In this document: piece after piece, positions 1 to 11,952 of the stretch | Layout: each line of letters opens with the position of its first letter | How positions within the stretch are numbered: position 1 is the stretch's first letter | The notes under the pieces: model-generated | Told to the model about the DNA's origin: nothing | The model's input: only the letters and a program-made list of their open reading frames with translations | Databases searched by the model: none | Assembly (NCBI GenBank): GCA_000151295.1 | Contig: GG745347.1 | Span: 433,147-497,146 of the forward strand | DNA: 64,000 bases | From: Allomyces macrogynus ATCC 38327 | Taxonomy: Eukaryota; Blastocladiomycota; Blastocladiomycetes; Blastocladiales; Blastocladiaceae | Direction of reading: 5' to 3' | Position numbers and translations under genes: made by a program

Positions 1-1488
1 GGGGTCCCGATCGTCGCGCTCTCGGCGACGTGCGGGCCGCGCGTACGCACGTCGGTCGCGGCGATTCTGCGCCTGCACGCGCCCGTCGTCTGTGCCGCGC
101 CATTGCGGCGCGCGAATTTGCGCTGGCAAGTCGCGCCGAAACCGGCCGACGCCGACGCGGCCGTGACCCTCGTCGCCGACTGGATCCAAAACACGTGGCC
201 GGGGGCGCAGGGGATCGTGTACTGTCTCTCGCGCAAGGATACAGAGGCGGTCGCTGCGGCTCTCTCGAAAAAGGGCGTCCGTGCCGCGGCCTACCACGCG
301 GATTTGCCCGCCAACCGCCGCGCGTGGGTGCACACGCAGTGGGCCCGTACACATGGCGCGACGAATGGGCGCGTGGATATAGTGGTGGCCACGACCGCGT
401 TTGGGATGGGGATTGATGAGCCGGCGGTCCGGTACGTCGTGCACCATTCGCCGCCGCGGTCGGTTGATGCGCTGTACCAGGAGGCCGGACGCGCCGGGCG
501 CGATGGGGAGAGGGCGGATTGTTTGTTGCTGGCGCGGCCCGCGGATTTTGGCCGGCTGGCCGCCGCGCAGATTGCGGATGGCCGCGGATTGGATGGGCTG
601 CAGGCGGTCTACGCGGTCGCGCAGTACGCGATGCTCACGGCGCGCGCGCAGGGCGACGACGACGATGACGTGACAGTGTGCCGGCAGGTCTGGCTCACGC
701 GGTACTTTGAAACGGCCGCGTGCCCGAGCGGCGGCGGCGTGATCAGCAGCGCCAACACCACTGCCGACGACGACCTGCCGTCGAACGCCGACTCGACCGA
801 CCCGTGCGGGATCTGCGACCTGTGCACGCGGCAAGTTCTTGCCGTCGACGCGACCGGCGCCACGCGGCGGTTGCTACACATGGCCGCAGTTCCACCCCCG
901 GCGCCCGTCAAGCGCGCGCGCGCCGCAGCCGGGAGCGACGACGACGAGGACGATGACGACGACCCGGCCCCCACGACCGCGCCGGCGGCAGCGCCGCGGT
1001 GGACGTTCCTGAAACTCGTGACCGCCGCGACCAAGGCGCGCGGAAAACCCGTCCTCGCGCTGCCCGCGGCCGTACGTGCACAGACGGCGGTGCCCAGCGC
1101 GACGCTCGCGGACCGCGCGCTCGCGGCGATGCTGTACGGTGACCCACCGCTCGTGCGCGAGGAGTTTCACGTCACACCGTACGCGGCGATCGGGTATGTT
1201 GTGCCCGCGCCGGTCGGGGCGCGTGCGCTGGCGGATACGGGTGCGGGTGGGGTTGCCACTTTGCCGCACGCCGTATACGTCCCACACTACGTCGCGTGGG
1301 AAGGCGCACCGGACGCGACGGAGACGCCGGCTGGGGCGAGTGGGAAGCGTGGGCGGCGTGCAGCGCCCAAGGCGGCGAGGGGAGGAGGAGCCCGACCGGC
1401 CAAGCGCGCTCGGACGGGTGCGGCGCGTCAGGACGCGCCGGCAGCGGCCGAGGACGTGGTGGTTGTGTCGGATTCCGACTTTGAGTGA
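1..1488 (+). CDS. RecQ-family DNA helicase, C-terminal part (5' end outside window)
   Basis: Reading frame 1 is open from the first base to a TGA at 1486-1488, so the gene enters from the left. The start shows VALSATCGPRVR, matching RecQ helicase motif III. Next come motif IV (GIVYCLSRKD, about residue 71 of the fragment), motif V (ATTAFGMGIDEP, about 129-140) and motif VI (QEAGRAGRDG, about 160-169). A RecQ zinc-binding region follows: Cys near 227 and 241, then CGICDLC at 269-275. The family unwinds DNA 3' to 5' in recombination and repair. The zinc region is followed by an acidic run, a poorly conserved winged-helix-like stretch and a basic tail rich in Lys, Arg and Ala, possibly a nuclear signal. 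Walker A and DEAH motifs lie upstream of the window, so I cannot choose between BLM/Sgs1-like and shorter RecQ types. Confidence 0.93.
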   Translation, partial: GVPIVALSATCGPRVRTSVAAILRLHAPVVCAAPLRRANLRWQVAPKPADADAAVTLVADWIQNTWPGAQGIVYCLSRKDTEAVAAALSKKGVRAAAYHADLPANRRAWVHTQWARTHGATNGRVDIVVATTAFGMGIDEPAVRYVVHHSPPRSVDALYQEAGRAGRDGERADCLLLARPADFGRLAAAQIADGRGLDGLQAVYAVAQYAMLTARAQGDDDDDVTVCRQVWLTRYFETAACPSGGGVISSANTTADDDLPSNADSTDPCGICDLCTRQVLAVDATGATRRLLHMAAVPPPAPVKRARAAAGSDDDEDDDDDPAPTTAPAAAPRWTFLKLVTAATKARGKPVLALPAAVRAQTAVPSATLADRALAAMLYGDPPLVREEFHVTPYAAIGYVVPAPVGARALADTGAGGVATLPHAVYVPHYVAWEGAPDATETPAGASGKRGRRAAPKAARGGGARPAKRARTGAARQDAPAAAEDVVVVSDSDFE

Positions 1489-1967
1489 AATGCACGCGCG
1501 GGCCGGGATGCGGATCATACGGGCATCAACGCTTGGCGTACGCGTGGAGAACGTCAGCACAGTTGGTCAGCCAAGTGTTCAGCGTTGACGTGGACACTTT
1601 GTCTTGGCTGTGGGGTCGGACCAGCGACAACACACGCGCGCCGTGGCCCGTTGGCTGGCCGAGATTCAGCACGGTTCGACGACCGGGTTCGACGGGTTCG
1701 ATGCGAGCGCCGGCGCGGTTCGCCAAGCGCTTCGATCCCCTGGTCGCTCGCTCGCTCGCTGGCGGTTTGGCAACGGTTCGACGGTTCGAGGCGCCTGGAC
1801 ACGCCCGTGTTAAGAACGGCGCGCATTATCCCTTCTCCAAAATTGCCCACCCACCAAACCAACTCGCTGCAATCCCGTCCTCTTCGTGAGCCCACGAGCA
1901 CGACAATACATTTGTGCAGCACGCAGCCCGCAACGCTCTGCAGGCCCCGACGACCGCGATCACCGCC
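1489..1967. other. intergenic, upstream of the PPPDE gene
   Basis: No gene is visible. The last 100 bases before the next start codon are C-rich and pyrimidine-rich, consistent with a promoter or 5' leader, but no specific element is recognisable. Confidence 0.5.
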
Positions 1968-3714
1968 ATGCACTCCGTTCGCCTCCTAGTCTATGACCTG
2001 TCGCAGGGCATGGCCCGGATGATTTCCATGGGTCTGACTGGCCGCCAAATCGACGCAATCTGGTACAATATTGACGGTTTGCGCGTAGGCCGAGCAGAGT
2101 TCGCGTCGGCAAATGTTCAGAAAGTGATCACCGTGAGCGCAAATATATTCCAGGCACACGTCGGTCCTCGTCTACGACCGCGAATGGTATTTCGGCCAGG
2201 GCATCTACTGCACGACGCCGGTACGTCGCGATCCGTACAAACGACGGCCCATTCTCGTATCCGACGCGTCACTGACGCTGACCCGATCCGCACGTACAGG
2301 GCATCCACCACTACGGCCGCCCCGTGCAAACCATCGACATGGGCACGACCGAGATCCCGCGCGACCTGTTCGACGAGTACCTGCGTGATATCCGCCCACA
2401 GTACACGGCCGACAAGTACCATTTGCTTGAGCACAACTGCAACACGTTCACCAACCAGCTTTGCCAGTTCCTCGTCGGTCGCGGAATCCCGGACCATATC
2501 TTGGCTCTGCCGCGCGATTTCCTGGAAACGTACGCGACCACGCTATTTGGATTGCGAGATTTGGTGGTCGCGAATACTGACAAATCGACGCGTTTTCTGA
2601 CCAGCCCGTTTGGACAGGCGATGCGGCCCATGATCGACGCGTTCTTTTCGTCGCCGCACCAGCCGGTCAACCAGTTCCCGATGCCCGTGGCCGTGCCGGG
2701 CGTCACGCCGGCTCCACTGGGGGCCGCAGGCGCGCAGGAGACGCGTGTCGAGCCGACGGTCGCGGCGCCCGCGATGCCGGCGTTTAAGCGCGAATTCGAG
2801 ACGCCGTTGCAGTGGATCGGTGGAGAAGGGAGCAAGGAATTGGACGAGCGCGAGCTTCCGCGTCTGAAGCGGATTCTCAAGGTATGTCATGCGAATTTTG
2901 GTAAAGCGCTGGACTCGAGGCTCACGGGAGCGTGGTTGGGTCTTAGAGCGAGGATATTGAGGCCGTAAGCACTGCGCTCGACGCGCTGAACCCGTTTGTC
3001 GTGCAGGAGACGTACGCGCCGAAGGTGAGGTTGGGTACGTCGCGAAAACTCGCACCGATCGGCCCCAAATCACGCCCGTCGATCACTCACGCTGTCCTTC
3101 GAATAGAACTGCTCGCAAGTCTCAAGCACCATATTTCGCAATCGATGCACACGCACGTCGCCTTCCTCCCCAGCGCTCTCCGCGTGCTCATCAACGTGAC
3201 AAGTCATGTATCCAGCGGCGACGCGTGGCTACGCACGCGGTCCGCGTGCCGCACGGCACTCACAGCCATGGTCGTCGGCGGCCTCCTGCACGAATCCGAA
3301 CCCGACACGGTCCACCTCGCGCTCGCCGTCGCTTTCAATATCGCGCGCCTGCGTTTTCTCGAGGCACAGCGCGGGACGACCGTGCTCTGGGACGCTGACG
3401 GGTCCGACGAGGAATGGGCGGTCGAATTGGTCGGGGCGCTCGCGCATGTGGCCACGACGGCGCCCGAGGAATGGGCAACGACCGTGTTGGGCGCGGGGGT
3501 CCGGCCGATGGAGAGGACGGTCGGGGAGAGTCTGTTTTATGCGGTGGCCGGGCTCCTGTATACGGCGCCGCCGGCGATTGTCGAGTTGCTGGCCGCGCTC
3601 GAGTGTACGCCGCGGATTGAGGGGGAAGGGGTGGAGGTGACGGTCGTGCCGCGCGTGTTTGCTGCGGTGCCGTTGGAGGTCGTCCGTGAAGCCGAGTCGC
3701 TGTTCCACGCGTGA
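1968..3714 (+). CDS. PPPDE (DeSI-like) cysteine isopeptidase with PUL-like C-terminus
   Basis: Five exons: 1968-2062, 2154-2220, 2300-2881, 2947-3034 and 3107-3714. The N-terminus VRLLVYDLSQGMAR is the hallmark start of PPPDE peptidases. The catalytic histidine (in WHTSVLVYDREWYFGQGI) directly follows the first splice junction, and the catalytic cysteine lies in LLEHNCNTFTN in exon 3. PPPDE proteins are thiol isopeptidases acting on SUMO or ubiquitin conjugates; many fungal and plant members carry a PUL domain that binds Cdc48/p97. The helical C-terminal half here (exons 4-5, with ALRVLINVTSHV and VAFNIARLRF) fits a PUL-type armadillo fold. No thioredoxin domain is seen between the two parts. 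The fourth intron is set with donor 3035 because this restores the frame as KVRLELLASL. The protein would be about 479 residues. Function is inferred from family; substrate unknown. Confidence 0.87.
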
Positions 3715-4520
3715 GCTGTCGAGATTCAGGTCGCGAGGTTTGATATTAGTGTTGCCCGCGTCGTTTTCATGAGCGGACACGAGTTGCTTGTAGTATTTCG
3801 TTGTTGCGTGGTAAGAAAGTCGCGTTGGTGGATTGGTCGTTTCCACGGCGGTGCAAGCTGGTTACAGAGTCGTCCTCTTTGAGAATCTCCAGAAAGACGC
3901 GCTCCTCCTGGCCAGAACAGCGACGCTGGCCAAGGGAGGCGCGCCCGCCATGCATAGAGCGCTGCTACACCACAGGCATCAAGTGGTAACCATCAGACGG
4001 CGCGCCGAAGGGGGGACCATGCCGTCAGCGCGGCAATCGGCGGCGCCAGGGTACAGGGAGCCCAGATCTCGGCGACCGCGGGGAGAAGCCTCCAGGTCGC
4101 GAGCCCGCCAGGTTGACAAGGGGAACCGTGCAGAACCGTCGCTTACGAGCGCGATCGGAGCGGGGAACGATGGAGACGAATGATGACGGCTCAAGGACGT
4201 TGAAGCAAGTCGATTGCCGCTGCTGGTGGGCGGCGTTCACATCGAGAGCCCCTGAGTCGCTTCTCTCTCTTCTTTCTCTCTCGCGCGCAGTCCTCCAACC
4301 ATTTGCAGGCGCTTGAATTTCATTCCTCGCGCCGCTGCTCCCCGTCCACCCCTACCTACGCGCCGGTCTCACTCTGAGCCCGTCCCGCGCCGTCGAAAGC
4401 CTTGCTCCTGTCCGGTTCATGGAGGTGGAACGTGCACAAGGGACCGCGACGACGATCAAGACCGACATCAGCGCCAAACAACTGCGATTCCGTCCCCAAT
4501 CAGCCCGCGCACTATAAAAT
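3715..4520. other. intergenic, 806 bases without a recognised gene
   Basis: Only short ORFs without family resemblance or coding-like third-position bias. A TATAAAATATG string sits at 4513-4523, directly against the next start codon; this is too close to serve as a normal TATA box for that ATG. Confidence 0.5.
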
Positions 4521-7500
4521 ATGAGCATGCGGAAACGGTCGAGCGCACGCATGGCCGCGGCCGCTGCCGCCGCATCCATCTCCGAGACGATCGCCGCGAC
4601 AAAGCGCCCGCGCCTGGCCGCCTCGAGTACTACGGCGGCCGCGAAACCGTCCTCGCTCATGACGAGCTCCTCCACGTCATCGACGACCACTGTGCCGGGC
4701 TCCGCACCGGAACCGGCACCGAGTACGCGCGTGACGCGCCAGGGGCGCGCAGCGCGTGCGCTCACCAAGCTCGCGGCGAGTACGGGCTCAGCCGACGCCG
4801 AGTCGTCGTCGACGAACGCCCCTGCTGCTGCTGGCGCTGCCGATGCGGCAGAGGGTGGACCCGGGTCGGGAACGACTGCGGGTGTTACGTCCGCGGCCGC
4901 AGAGTCGGGCGACGCGGCCGAGTTTCTGCAGCAACAGCTGCAGGCCCGCGAAGCGGGGCCCACCACACCCGTCACCGCAACCGCCGAACCCACGTCCGCT
5001 GCGTCAGTACCGCGCCGTAACGGGGCCAGCGCAAAGAAGCGCGGGTTGTCGCGGCGGGCGCCGGCGGTCGGGTTCACAGCACTCGAGTTGGAGGCCGAAG
5101 TGCCGACCGTCGATTACTTGGCCAGTTCGTGATGCTGTTACTTGGCAATCGACCTGCCGATCCAGGAATGCTGGATTGTGACCAGCGACTAACCACCATC
5201 TCTCATCTACATGTTTAGCGCTCAACTGGACCGAGTTTGTCGCGAGCAAACCGCCGCCGGGCACGTTGCGGTCGTACCACGCGCACGACTTTGCCGCGTA
5301 CGCGCACCCCGTCTCGTCCGTGCGCGATACCGACCCGCACTCGCGCGCGCCGACCCGCAAACCGCTGCAACTGCACCTGGACCGCCCACCGCACGGCAGT
5401 TTGCCGGTTTTCGCTGGCCGTGCCGTCGTGGCCTACGACGACGACGCGCGACTGCCCACGCCGCACTCAGACTCGGGGTTTGATGCGCCACCCAATGACC
5501 TGCAGCAGCACGATTTGATGCGGTTCCTGGGCGATCATCTCGCCGCAGACCCGTCCTCTTCGAATGCACTGCATGGTTATCCGGCATCGGCGGGCACGGT
5601 GACGAATCCGCTGTCTCCACCCTCGCGCGCGTCCACGGTATCGCTCGCGGTCGACTATGTACTCTCGGATCCGCTTTCGCCAACGAGCTGCAACGCGGTT
5701 ACGGACGCGGCGCACCATTTGCGGCGGATTTTTGCTGCGCAGACCGCGTCGTGGGCCCTGGATGCAAATAGTTCGGGTGCTGACGATGGGCTGGTAAGTG
5801 GATGTCTACGTCAAGCGTACTCGGCGTGAATTTGACGTCAATTTCTCTCATTTTCCCTAGACGCAAGCCGACTCTAGCGCGAGTGTCATCCTTGATTTCG
5901 CGCCCGACGAGCAGCTGCTCGATAACGGTACCCAAACCGTTTCCGCCGTTACTTCAGCTGAGCACTTCACCAGGCCGCCGCTCGACGTGACCGACGACGG
6001 CGTGGTGCTCGACGTGACCGACGACGGCGTGGTGCTCGACGAGCCGCCATCGGAACTGTCGCTTGCGGTCGAAGCGGCCGCGGATTTGCACTCGTCGACG
6101 CTGTACCCGTGCACTGAGTCGGTCACGGACCCTTTCCACCCGACGGTTGCCCCGGCGGCGCTGGACGCGACCGACGAGGAGACTGCTGGCCGTGGCGGGT
6201 CAAAATTGCACGCCGTAAAGGAGGCGATTGTGGTGCTGGACGATGTGATCACGACGACGGTGGAATCGGTGCCGGACCATGGTATGTGTACGCTTGTCCC
6301 GCTTCTCAGGGTCGCATCGCGAACGTAGCCCTGACATTGCTTTGCTGTAGAGCCCGCGGCAACGGCAGCACCGGTCGAACTGCACCTGACGACGTCGCTG
6401 CCTTCCACGACGACCAAATGTGTTTCTTTCGACTCATGCTCGTTTGACGACCTGCCCGACAACGAGCTCTTTTTCATTGACCCCGCGCCGGTCATTGTCC
6501 ACATGGTCTTCCCCATGCCGGACCACCACCTGGACGTGCCTCCCTCCGCCGTCGAAACCGCAGCCGATGGCGCGCCGTCATGGCGCTCCTCTCCTTTCTC
6601 CTCGTCGGCCTCGACCTCGTCGTCCCCGACGCCGCGCACGTTGTTCCGCATCACCTCGTCGGTCAGCAACTACCTCGGCGGCACCGACAAGACCATATAC
6701 GAGCGCATAAAGTCGCAGTCTCCCGCGTCCACGGGGCCGGGATCGGACCAGGAGCCGGAGGTGCTGGTATCGGACACGGAACCGGCGCGCGTGCAGGATC
6801 ACGAGGCCAAGCCGGTTGGCTCCAAGGCCCAGGATGCGGAAAAGGCGCCGCTCGCAGTGGGCGCCCCGTATTTTCTACAGTCGAGCTGCACAGACCAGGA
6901 GACGAAGGGCTTCGCCGACACGCACTCGATGGACGAGCCTATGGACGTGTCGGACGGCGAGGATCATTGTCCACCGGGACCCATGCCTGCGCGGCGCGTG
7001 GACGATGTGGTGGAGAAGGTCGTGCCCAATTTGCTGCACCTCGAGAGTGTACTGCCGCTATCTCGTGATGCCGGCCCGCACCCATTGGCTCTACCTGTAC
7101 CCGCTCTACCGGCACCCGCTCCCGCACTCGAATTCGACACGGCCGCGCCATCTGAACTTCCCGGTTCATCTACGACGCGAGAATTCGATGTTGCACGCGA
7201 CGCTGCGCCCACGGTGCCGACGGCATTACCGGATCCGGATGCGCAGGCTACAGCCGAGTCTGTTCCGCCAGCAATGCCTCTTGGGGACGCGACTCCGTCG
7301 CATCCTTCCGATACGCCGCGCCCAAACCCCAGTGGACGCTTCCGGTGTCGGTATTGCCGCGACCGCTTCGAGTACGTTATCTTGTTCTGGTGATCCCGCG
7401 CAGTTATTTTTCTTTTCCGCTGACCGCTTCGACAGCGATTTCGAGGACCGCTGGGAGCACGAGACGGCCGCGCACGACCGCATCCCGGGCACGATTTTCG

Positions 7501-8911
7501 ACTGTCCCGCCGAGTGCAATTATCATGGTCGAGAACTGTACGTGTCGCTGAGCACCCTGCCACTCGTCACTCCGCTCTTGCTCACGTCCAACTACTTATC
7601 TGCTGTAGCGCACATTTGGTCGGCCACCTCCGGCATAAGTCGCAGTGCTGCCAATTCGTCCTCTCGGTCCCACGGCCCTTCGAGGCGCGGCTGTGCCGGG
7701 ACCTGTCGCTCGCAGCATGGCACCACATCAAGACCGTCGCAACGCAGACGCTCTACGGGCCCAAGAACGCGGTCCCGCGCAACCGGCGCGGCCGATCGCC
7801 GCCGCTGTCGCCACCCCGTTGGCCGTACGGTGCTCGCGCGACTGACCGCCGTCGGCGACCCACCTCGCCCGAGGGGCCACCGCGCGCCCGGTCGCCGCGG
7901 TTCCGGTCGCCGCCGGGCGTGCCAGGGGCGTGGTCGCATCGGCCGCGGTCGTCGTCGCCACCGGGACGCGCAGTGCGCCGGTCGCCGTCACCTCCGGCGT
8001 GGCGACACGGATGGTCGCGCTCACGGTCACGCTCACGGTCGCCGCGGACGCAGGGACGCCGGTCGGTATCTGGTGGCTGGCACGATGTGCACCCGGATTA
8101 CCGCGCTCCTCCCACGAACCTGCCACCACCACCCCCGGTTCCACATTTTGCCCCACCGCTGGATCTGGCCGCGGCAGTGCCGGCTTCTGGCCCGGCGCTG
8201 CTTATGGCGCGGCACCCTCTCGCCCCGACCGCCCTCCAAGTGCCAGTGCCATCGCTGCTGCCACCAGCTCTGCCGGCTCCACCGCCCGTGCAACCCGTGC
8301 AACCCGCGCCGGATGTCGTGACCAATGTGGCCGGCCTGCTCGTCAACCTGTTCCCGGCCGGCTTGCCGCCCGAAATGGTGTCGTACTTGCAGTGGGCTGC
8401 GGGCATGCCTCCCGGTGGGCCGTTACCACCGCCACCACTACCGCTCCCACCCGCCGTGCCCAACGCACCACCGCCCGTGCCGACCGGTATGGCGATGTCC
8501 CCGCCACCTCCGCCGCTGCCGTCGATGGCGTGGGACCGGATGCTCGTGCCGAGCCCCGGACAGGCTGGAATCCTGCCACTCGTACCCACTCCATCGGCCC
8601 CACCTGCGCCCGATCTGCTTGTCTCACCTCCACGGCCTGCGGCCCCGGACCTCCTCACAGTGCTCTCGACCGTGCCAGGCAACGCGCCGACAGGCTCGCG
8701 GGTTGGCGCGTCGGGCGACGCAGGCACCGCGTACACTGCGCAGCGCGACCGCGAGGATGGCACGTGGCAGCGCGCAGACCGTGTGCCTGACGACTCGGCG
8801 CCGCAAACGGGTTCCCGGAACCGCAGTCCACCGCGCGGGACGGTGTGGGGGCTCATGTATGGTAGTGGCGCGGAGCGCAGTCGGCGTGGGGATTCGTGGC
8901 GGCCGAAGTGA
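4521..8911 (+). CDS. large C2H2-like zinc-finger protein with SR/proline-rich tail, function unknown
   Basis: Six exons fit one continuous frame: 4521-5124, 5219-5793, 5861-6281, 6351-7371, 7436-7537 and 7609-8911, encoding about 1,341 residues. The N-terminal 200 residues are low-complexity Ala/Ser/Thr with basic clusters. Two zinc-finger-like motifs are created only by splicing: FRCRYCRDRF with WEHETAAHD across intron 4, and DCPAECNYHG with HLVGHLRHKSQC across intron 5. After them comes an Arg/Ser/Pro region (SRSRSRSRSP), then a long proline-rich segment with PPPPP runs. Cys2His2-like fingers plus an RS region suggest a nuclear RNA- or DNA-binding protein, possibly linked to splicing, but I recognise no orthologue. 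A 27-nt in-frame duplication lies in exon 3. Intron 1 has a clear CTAAC branch site. The start is the first ATG of the open frame; MRKRS two codons later is an alternative. Confidence 0.75.
5981..6034 (+). repeat. two perfect tandem copies of a 27-nt coding unit
   Basis: Units at 5981-6007 and 6008-6034 are identical and in frame, doubling the peptide LDVTDDGVV in the zinc-finger/SR protein. Perfect identity implies a recent slippage or duplication event. Confidence 0.95.
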
Positions 8912-9166
8912 TCGGCAGCCAGAAAGAAGGTGGAGAAGCGAGGCGTGTCGTGTATGAATGGGATGCGCGGGTGTGGCATCGAGGAGGGGTGGAGTAATCA
9001 ATAGCAATCACGCTGACGACGGGGGTGGGCCGAGGACAGGCCAACAACACAACGGCGCAAAGACAGCTGCGTTGAAGCCTGGACCCCTTCTGCCCGCCAC
9101 GGCCTCCGCAATCCACCCTCGCCAGCCGCTGTCGCTTAGCGCGACTCGGTGCACTCGAATCGATCG

Positions 9167-11606
9167 ATGCTCTCGATTTCCGACCTGCGTGTCACTGCCT
9201 CGGGCGCGCCGTCGTTCCCGCCCGGACCGTCGCTTCCTCCAGCTCAGCTCGCAATCAGGCGCTCACCGTCCCGACCTCGGCATCAGCATCTTCAAGACCC
9301 GTTTCGACGCTCGCCCCATCAAGTCACCATGCCACGCCAGCTAGGAGAGAACCGGGACGACTAGTTGGGACCGATGTAGCAGCAGCACGGCGCAAGCTGA
9401 TCCCGCAGCACGGCGAGCCGCTTGCGCCGGCCGTCACGTTCATGATCGAAGCATGCATCGAGATTCAGCGTCGTATCGAGGCCGCCGAGGACGGAAAACC
9501 ATTGTCGTCGACTGCCGGTCCTGGGCTAGCACCGAGTCCCGTGCTCGATCCAGCGCCCAAGGCCAGTGCTGATCCCGCGACGGCGCCAGGTGGACCAAAT
9601 TCACCGAAAGCCGCGGCTGCGTCCATGACGCTGCGCACGCTGATGCACCTGGTCGTTCTCGCGGCGCTCGTGCTCGCCGGCGGCGTAACGTGGGGCATCT
9701 CGTTGACTGCCGGGTCGCGCACAGTCTTGGCCAATGGCCAGGGTATCATGCAGCAGGTGCCTGGCGTGCTCGCCGGCGAGCTCGCGGATTTGCTCACTGC
9801 GGCCATGAGCGTCGGTGGACTCGCGCGCCGTACCTGGCGATTCCAGGATTTCGGGCTCGCGCCCGACGGAGCCAACAATCCGTCGGCGCCGTCATCGTCG
9901 GCGTTGCTCGCATGAGATGACCAGGTGGGGACGCTCGCGACGCAGGCCGTGCACGGCGCGCCGCAGCTGTCGGGCATGGTCACGCTGGTCCGACCGTCGT
10001 CGTCGTTTACCGGCTCGAGCAGTACCATTTCGACGACGAGTCCTGGTGGGTGGGGCATGCGGCTCGCGTGTTTTCCCGGCGCGCAAACCAATTGCGTGCC
10101 AACAACTCGGCTCGCACTGTTGAATGCCACGCAATCCGATCTGGCGCGGGTCCCGATGCCAGCAAACGACGGGACACAGCTGCACCGCATCGTGTTTGGG
10201 TACAAGGCCGACACTCAAACCGTCGGCACGCCGCTCGACGTCTCGAGCGAAGGCACCGTCACGGCACCATCACGAAGTTCCAGCACCACCGCGTCTTACT
10301 CGCTCGGCTGGAACGTCCAGTCGTATCGCACCGTCTCGGGCCGAAATCGCAACACGTCTCTGACCGCCGATCCCGTGTGGTCGCCGCTGTTTTACTGGGA
10401 TTCCGGCATGTGGGCGTCGTACTTGGCACCGCTCACGACGGCAGCCAACCCGACCGATTTCCAGGGAATTGGCGGCGTCGACCTGTACGTGACAGCGGTT
10501 CTGCACGAGCGGCTCGCCGCGCACGCGGCCACCATTACCACACGGTTTCCGCTCCCGACCGTTCTGTCGGGCGCGACCAATGCGCGACTATTTCTGATTG
10601 TGCGGTTCCCGACCGGAGCTCTCCCGACCAGCTCATCGTTTGCTAGCGTAGCGTCGGCGCTCGTAACACCGCTCACTCGGCTGGGACCCCGTTTGTTCTC
10701 GCCACATCGACACGCCCCATACTGGTGCCAGAGTTGATGGACCAGACGACCGACACGCTCCTCGCTGCAGCCGTGACGAACATGAAGAGTACTGGGATGA
10801 CATTGGCCTCTCCCGCGCTCACGTCGTCCACGGGACTATGGCTGCGCCTGGCCAGTGTCAATCTCGGATCCGGCAAGACGGGTGCCGCGCACACGCATTT
10901 TGCACCGCTGACGATTGGCTCGCTCGGACTCCCGACTGCATCCTTCGGCATGTGGCGCATGAACGTGACGCTCGTCACGGTCATCCCCGAGGCCGCGCTC
11001 CTGGCGCACCTGATCACGACCAGCAACCCGTGGCCCGCTGTGACGTTCTTCCTTGTCCTCTCCGTGCTCTCGGCGGCCGTTGCCGCACCCATTTTGCACG
11101 TCTCGACGACCCTCACCTACCTTGCGACCCGGTTCTATACGTACGCGACGACACACGCGTTCCGGCGACCCGTCAAGGTCCCGACCGCCGGCGCGAGCGG
11201 TGCAGCCAGCACGTCCATGGCGCTGCTCGACGACGTCGCGGCTCTTGCGGGGCGCGCGCGCGGGTCGACCATGACGCTCAAGGCCGGCGACTACACGGGC
11301 CTCCCGCTCGACCGCGACCCAGATGCGATGCACGGGAAATGGTTACTGGAGGTGTACCGCGTACGCAACGCCATGGCGGAGCTCGCCACGGCCATGGCCA
11401 AGGCCGCGCTTGAGCGGCAGTTGCGTGACCGGGCCGGGATTGCCGTGGCGCCGGCGGCGCACCAGCACCATCAGATCGTGGACAAGCAGGCGGCGGCAGG
11501 CGCGGGGATCGCGTCGTCGCCACGCGCGACAACGGTGCTGCTGTCGCGCGCGGTATCGGCCACGCCGAATGCGAGTCAGGTGTTGGAGCGGCCGGCGGAG
11601 ACTTGA
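9167..11606 (+). CDS. Cache-like two-pass membrane sensor without recognisable output domain
   Basis: A continuous protein is obtained with introns at 9268-9344, 9830-9916 (donor GTACCT) and about 10605-10651. The second removes an in-frame TGA at 9913-9915; the third accounts for a shift to another frame near 10,650, and its exact ends are uncertain. Layout: Ser/Pro-rich N-terminus; a short helical part (FMIEACIEIQRRIEAAEDG); a first membrane helix (LMHLVVLAALVLAGGVTWGI); about 400 extracellular residues with features of double-Cache sensor domains (WSPLFYWDSGMWASYLAPL, GGVDLYVTAVLHE, then VTLVTVIPEAAL just before the membrane); a second helix (VTFFLVLSVLSAAVAAPIL); and a cytosolic tail of about 150 residues with helical heptads and no kinase or cyclase domain. 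Cache domains usually sense small molecules. The ATG at 9167 is the best start in its frame; the ATG at 9442 is an alternative. Confidence 0.6.
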
Positions 11607-11952
11607 AATGGGGACTGGCAATTGAGGTGTACGGACTCGTTTTCGTTTTGGACTTGCTTTTCCGTCTGGGGCATCTTTAGATTACCTATTCCTGGCATCG
11701 CTTCGCGCATGCCTCTTCTCGAGCATTTTCTTGTCGTTTCCTCCATCGGCCGCCGCGAACTCATCGCGATTCGCGAGGGCTTGACGCGGGGCCGCTGGCA
11801 AACTTGGCTCAATGAAACAAGCGAAGTGATCCTGGAAACCTAACCTAAATCACCTGTCTGACGGAAACCCTCGCTGAAAACCTGGCCAGCTCGAATCGGG
11901 CAGTGTTCGTCCAGGCAGGCCCCCTCTTCCACCAATTCTCGGACTTGTCACC
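11607..11952. promoter_or_regulatory. intergenic region upstream of eL27
   Basis: 346 bases, less GC-rich than the surroundings, ending in a pyrimidine-rich stretch just before the eL27 start codon. A promoter is expected here; I see no named element. Confidence 0.4.

Noticed and set aside
4352..5077. 241-residue minus-strand ORF
   Set aside because: It is the Ala/Ser-rich antisense of exon 1 of the zinc-finger gene and has no family resemblance.
9913..9915. In-frame TGA in the Cache-like gene, suggesting a pseudogene
   Set aside because: An intron 9830-9916 with donor GTACCT has phase 1, a length divisible by three, and yields GLARHDQVGTLATQ, so the stop is more likely intronic.
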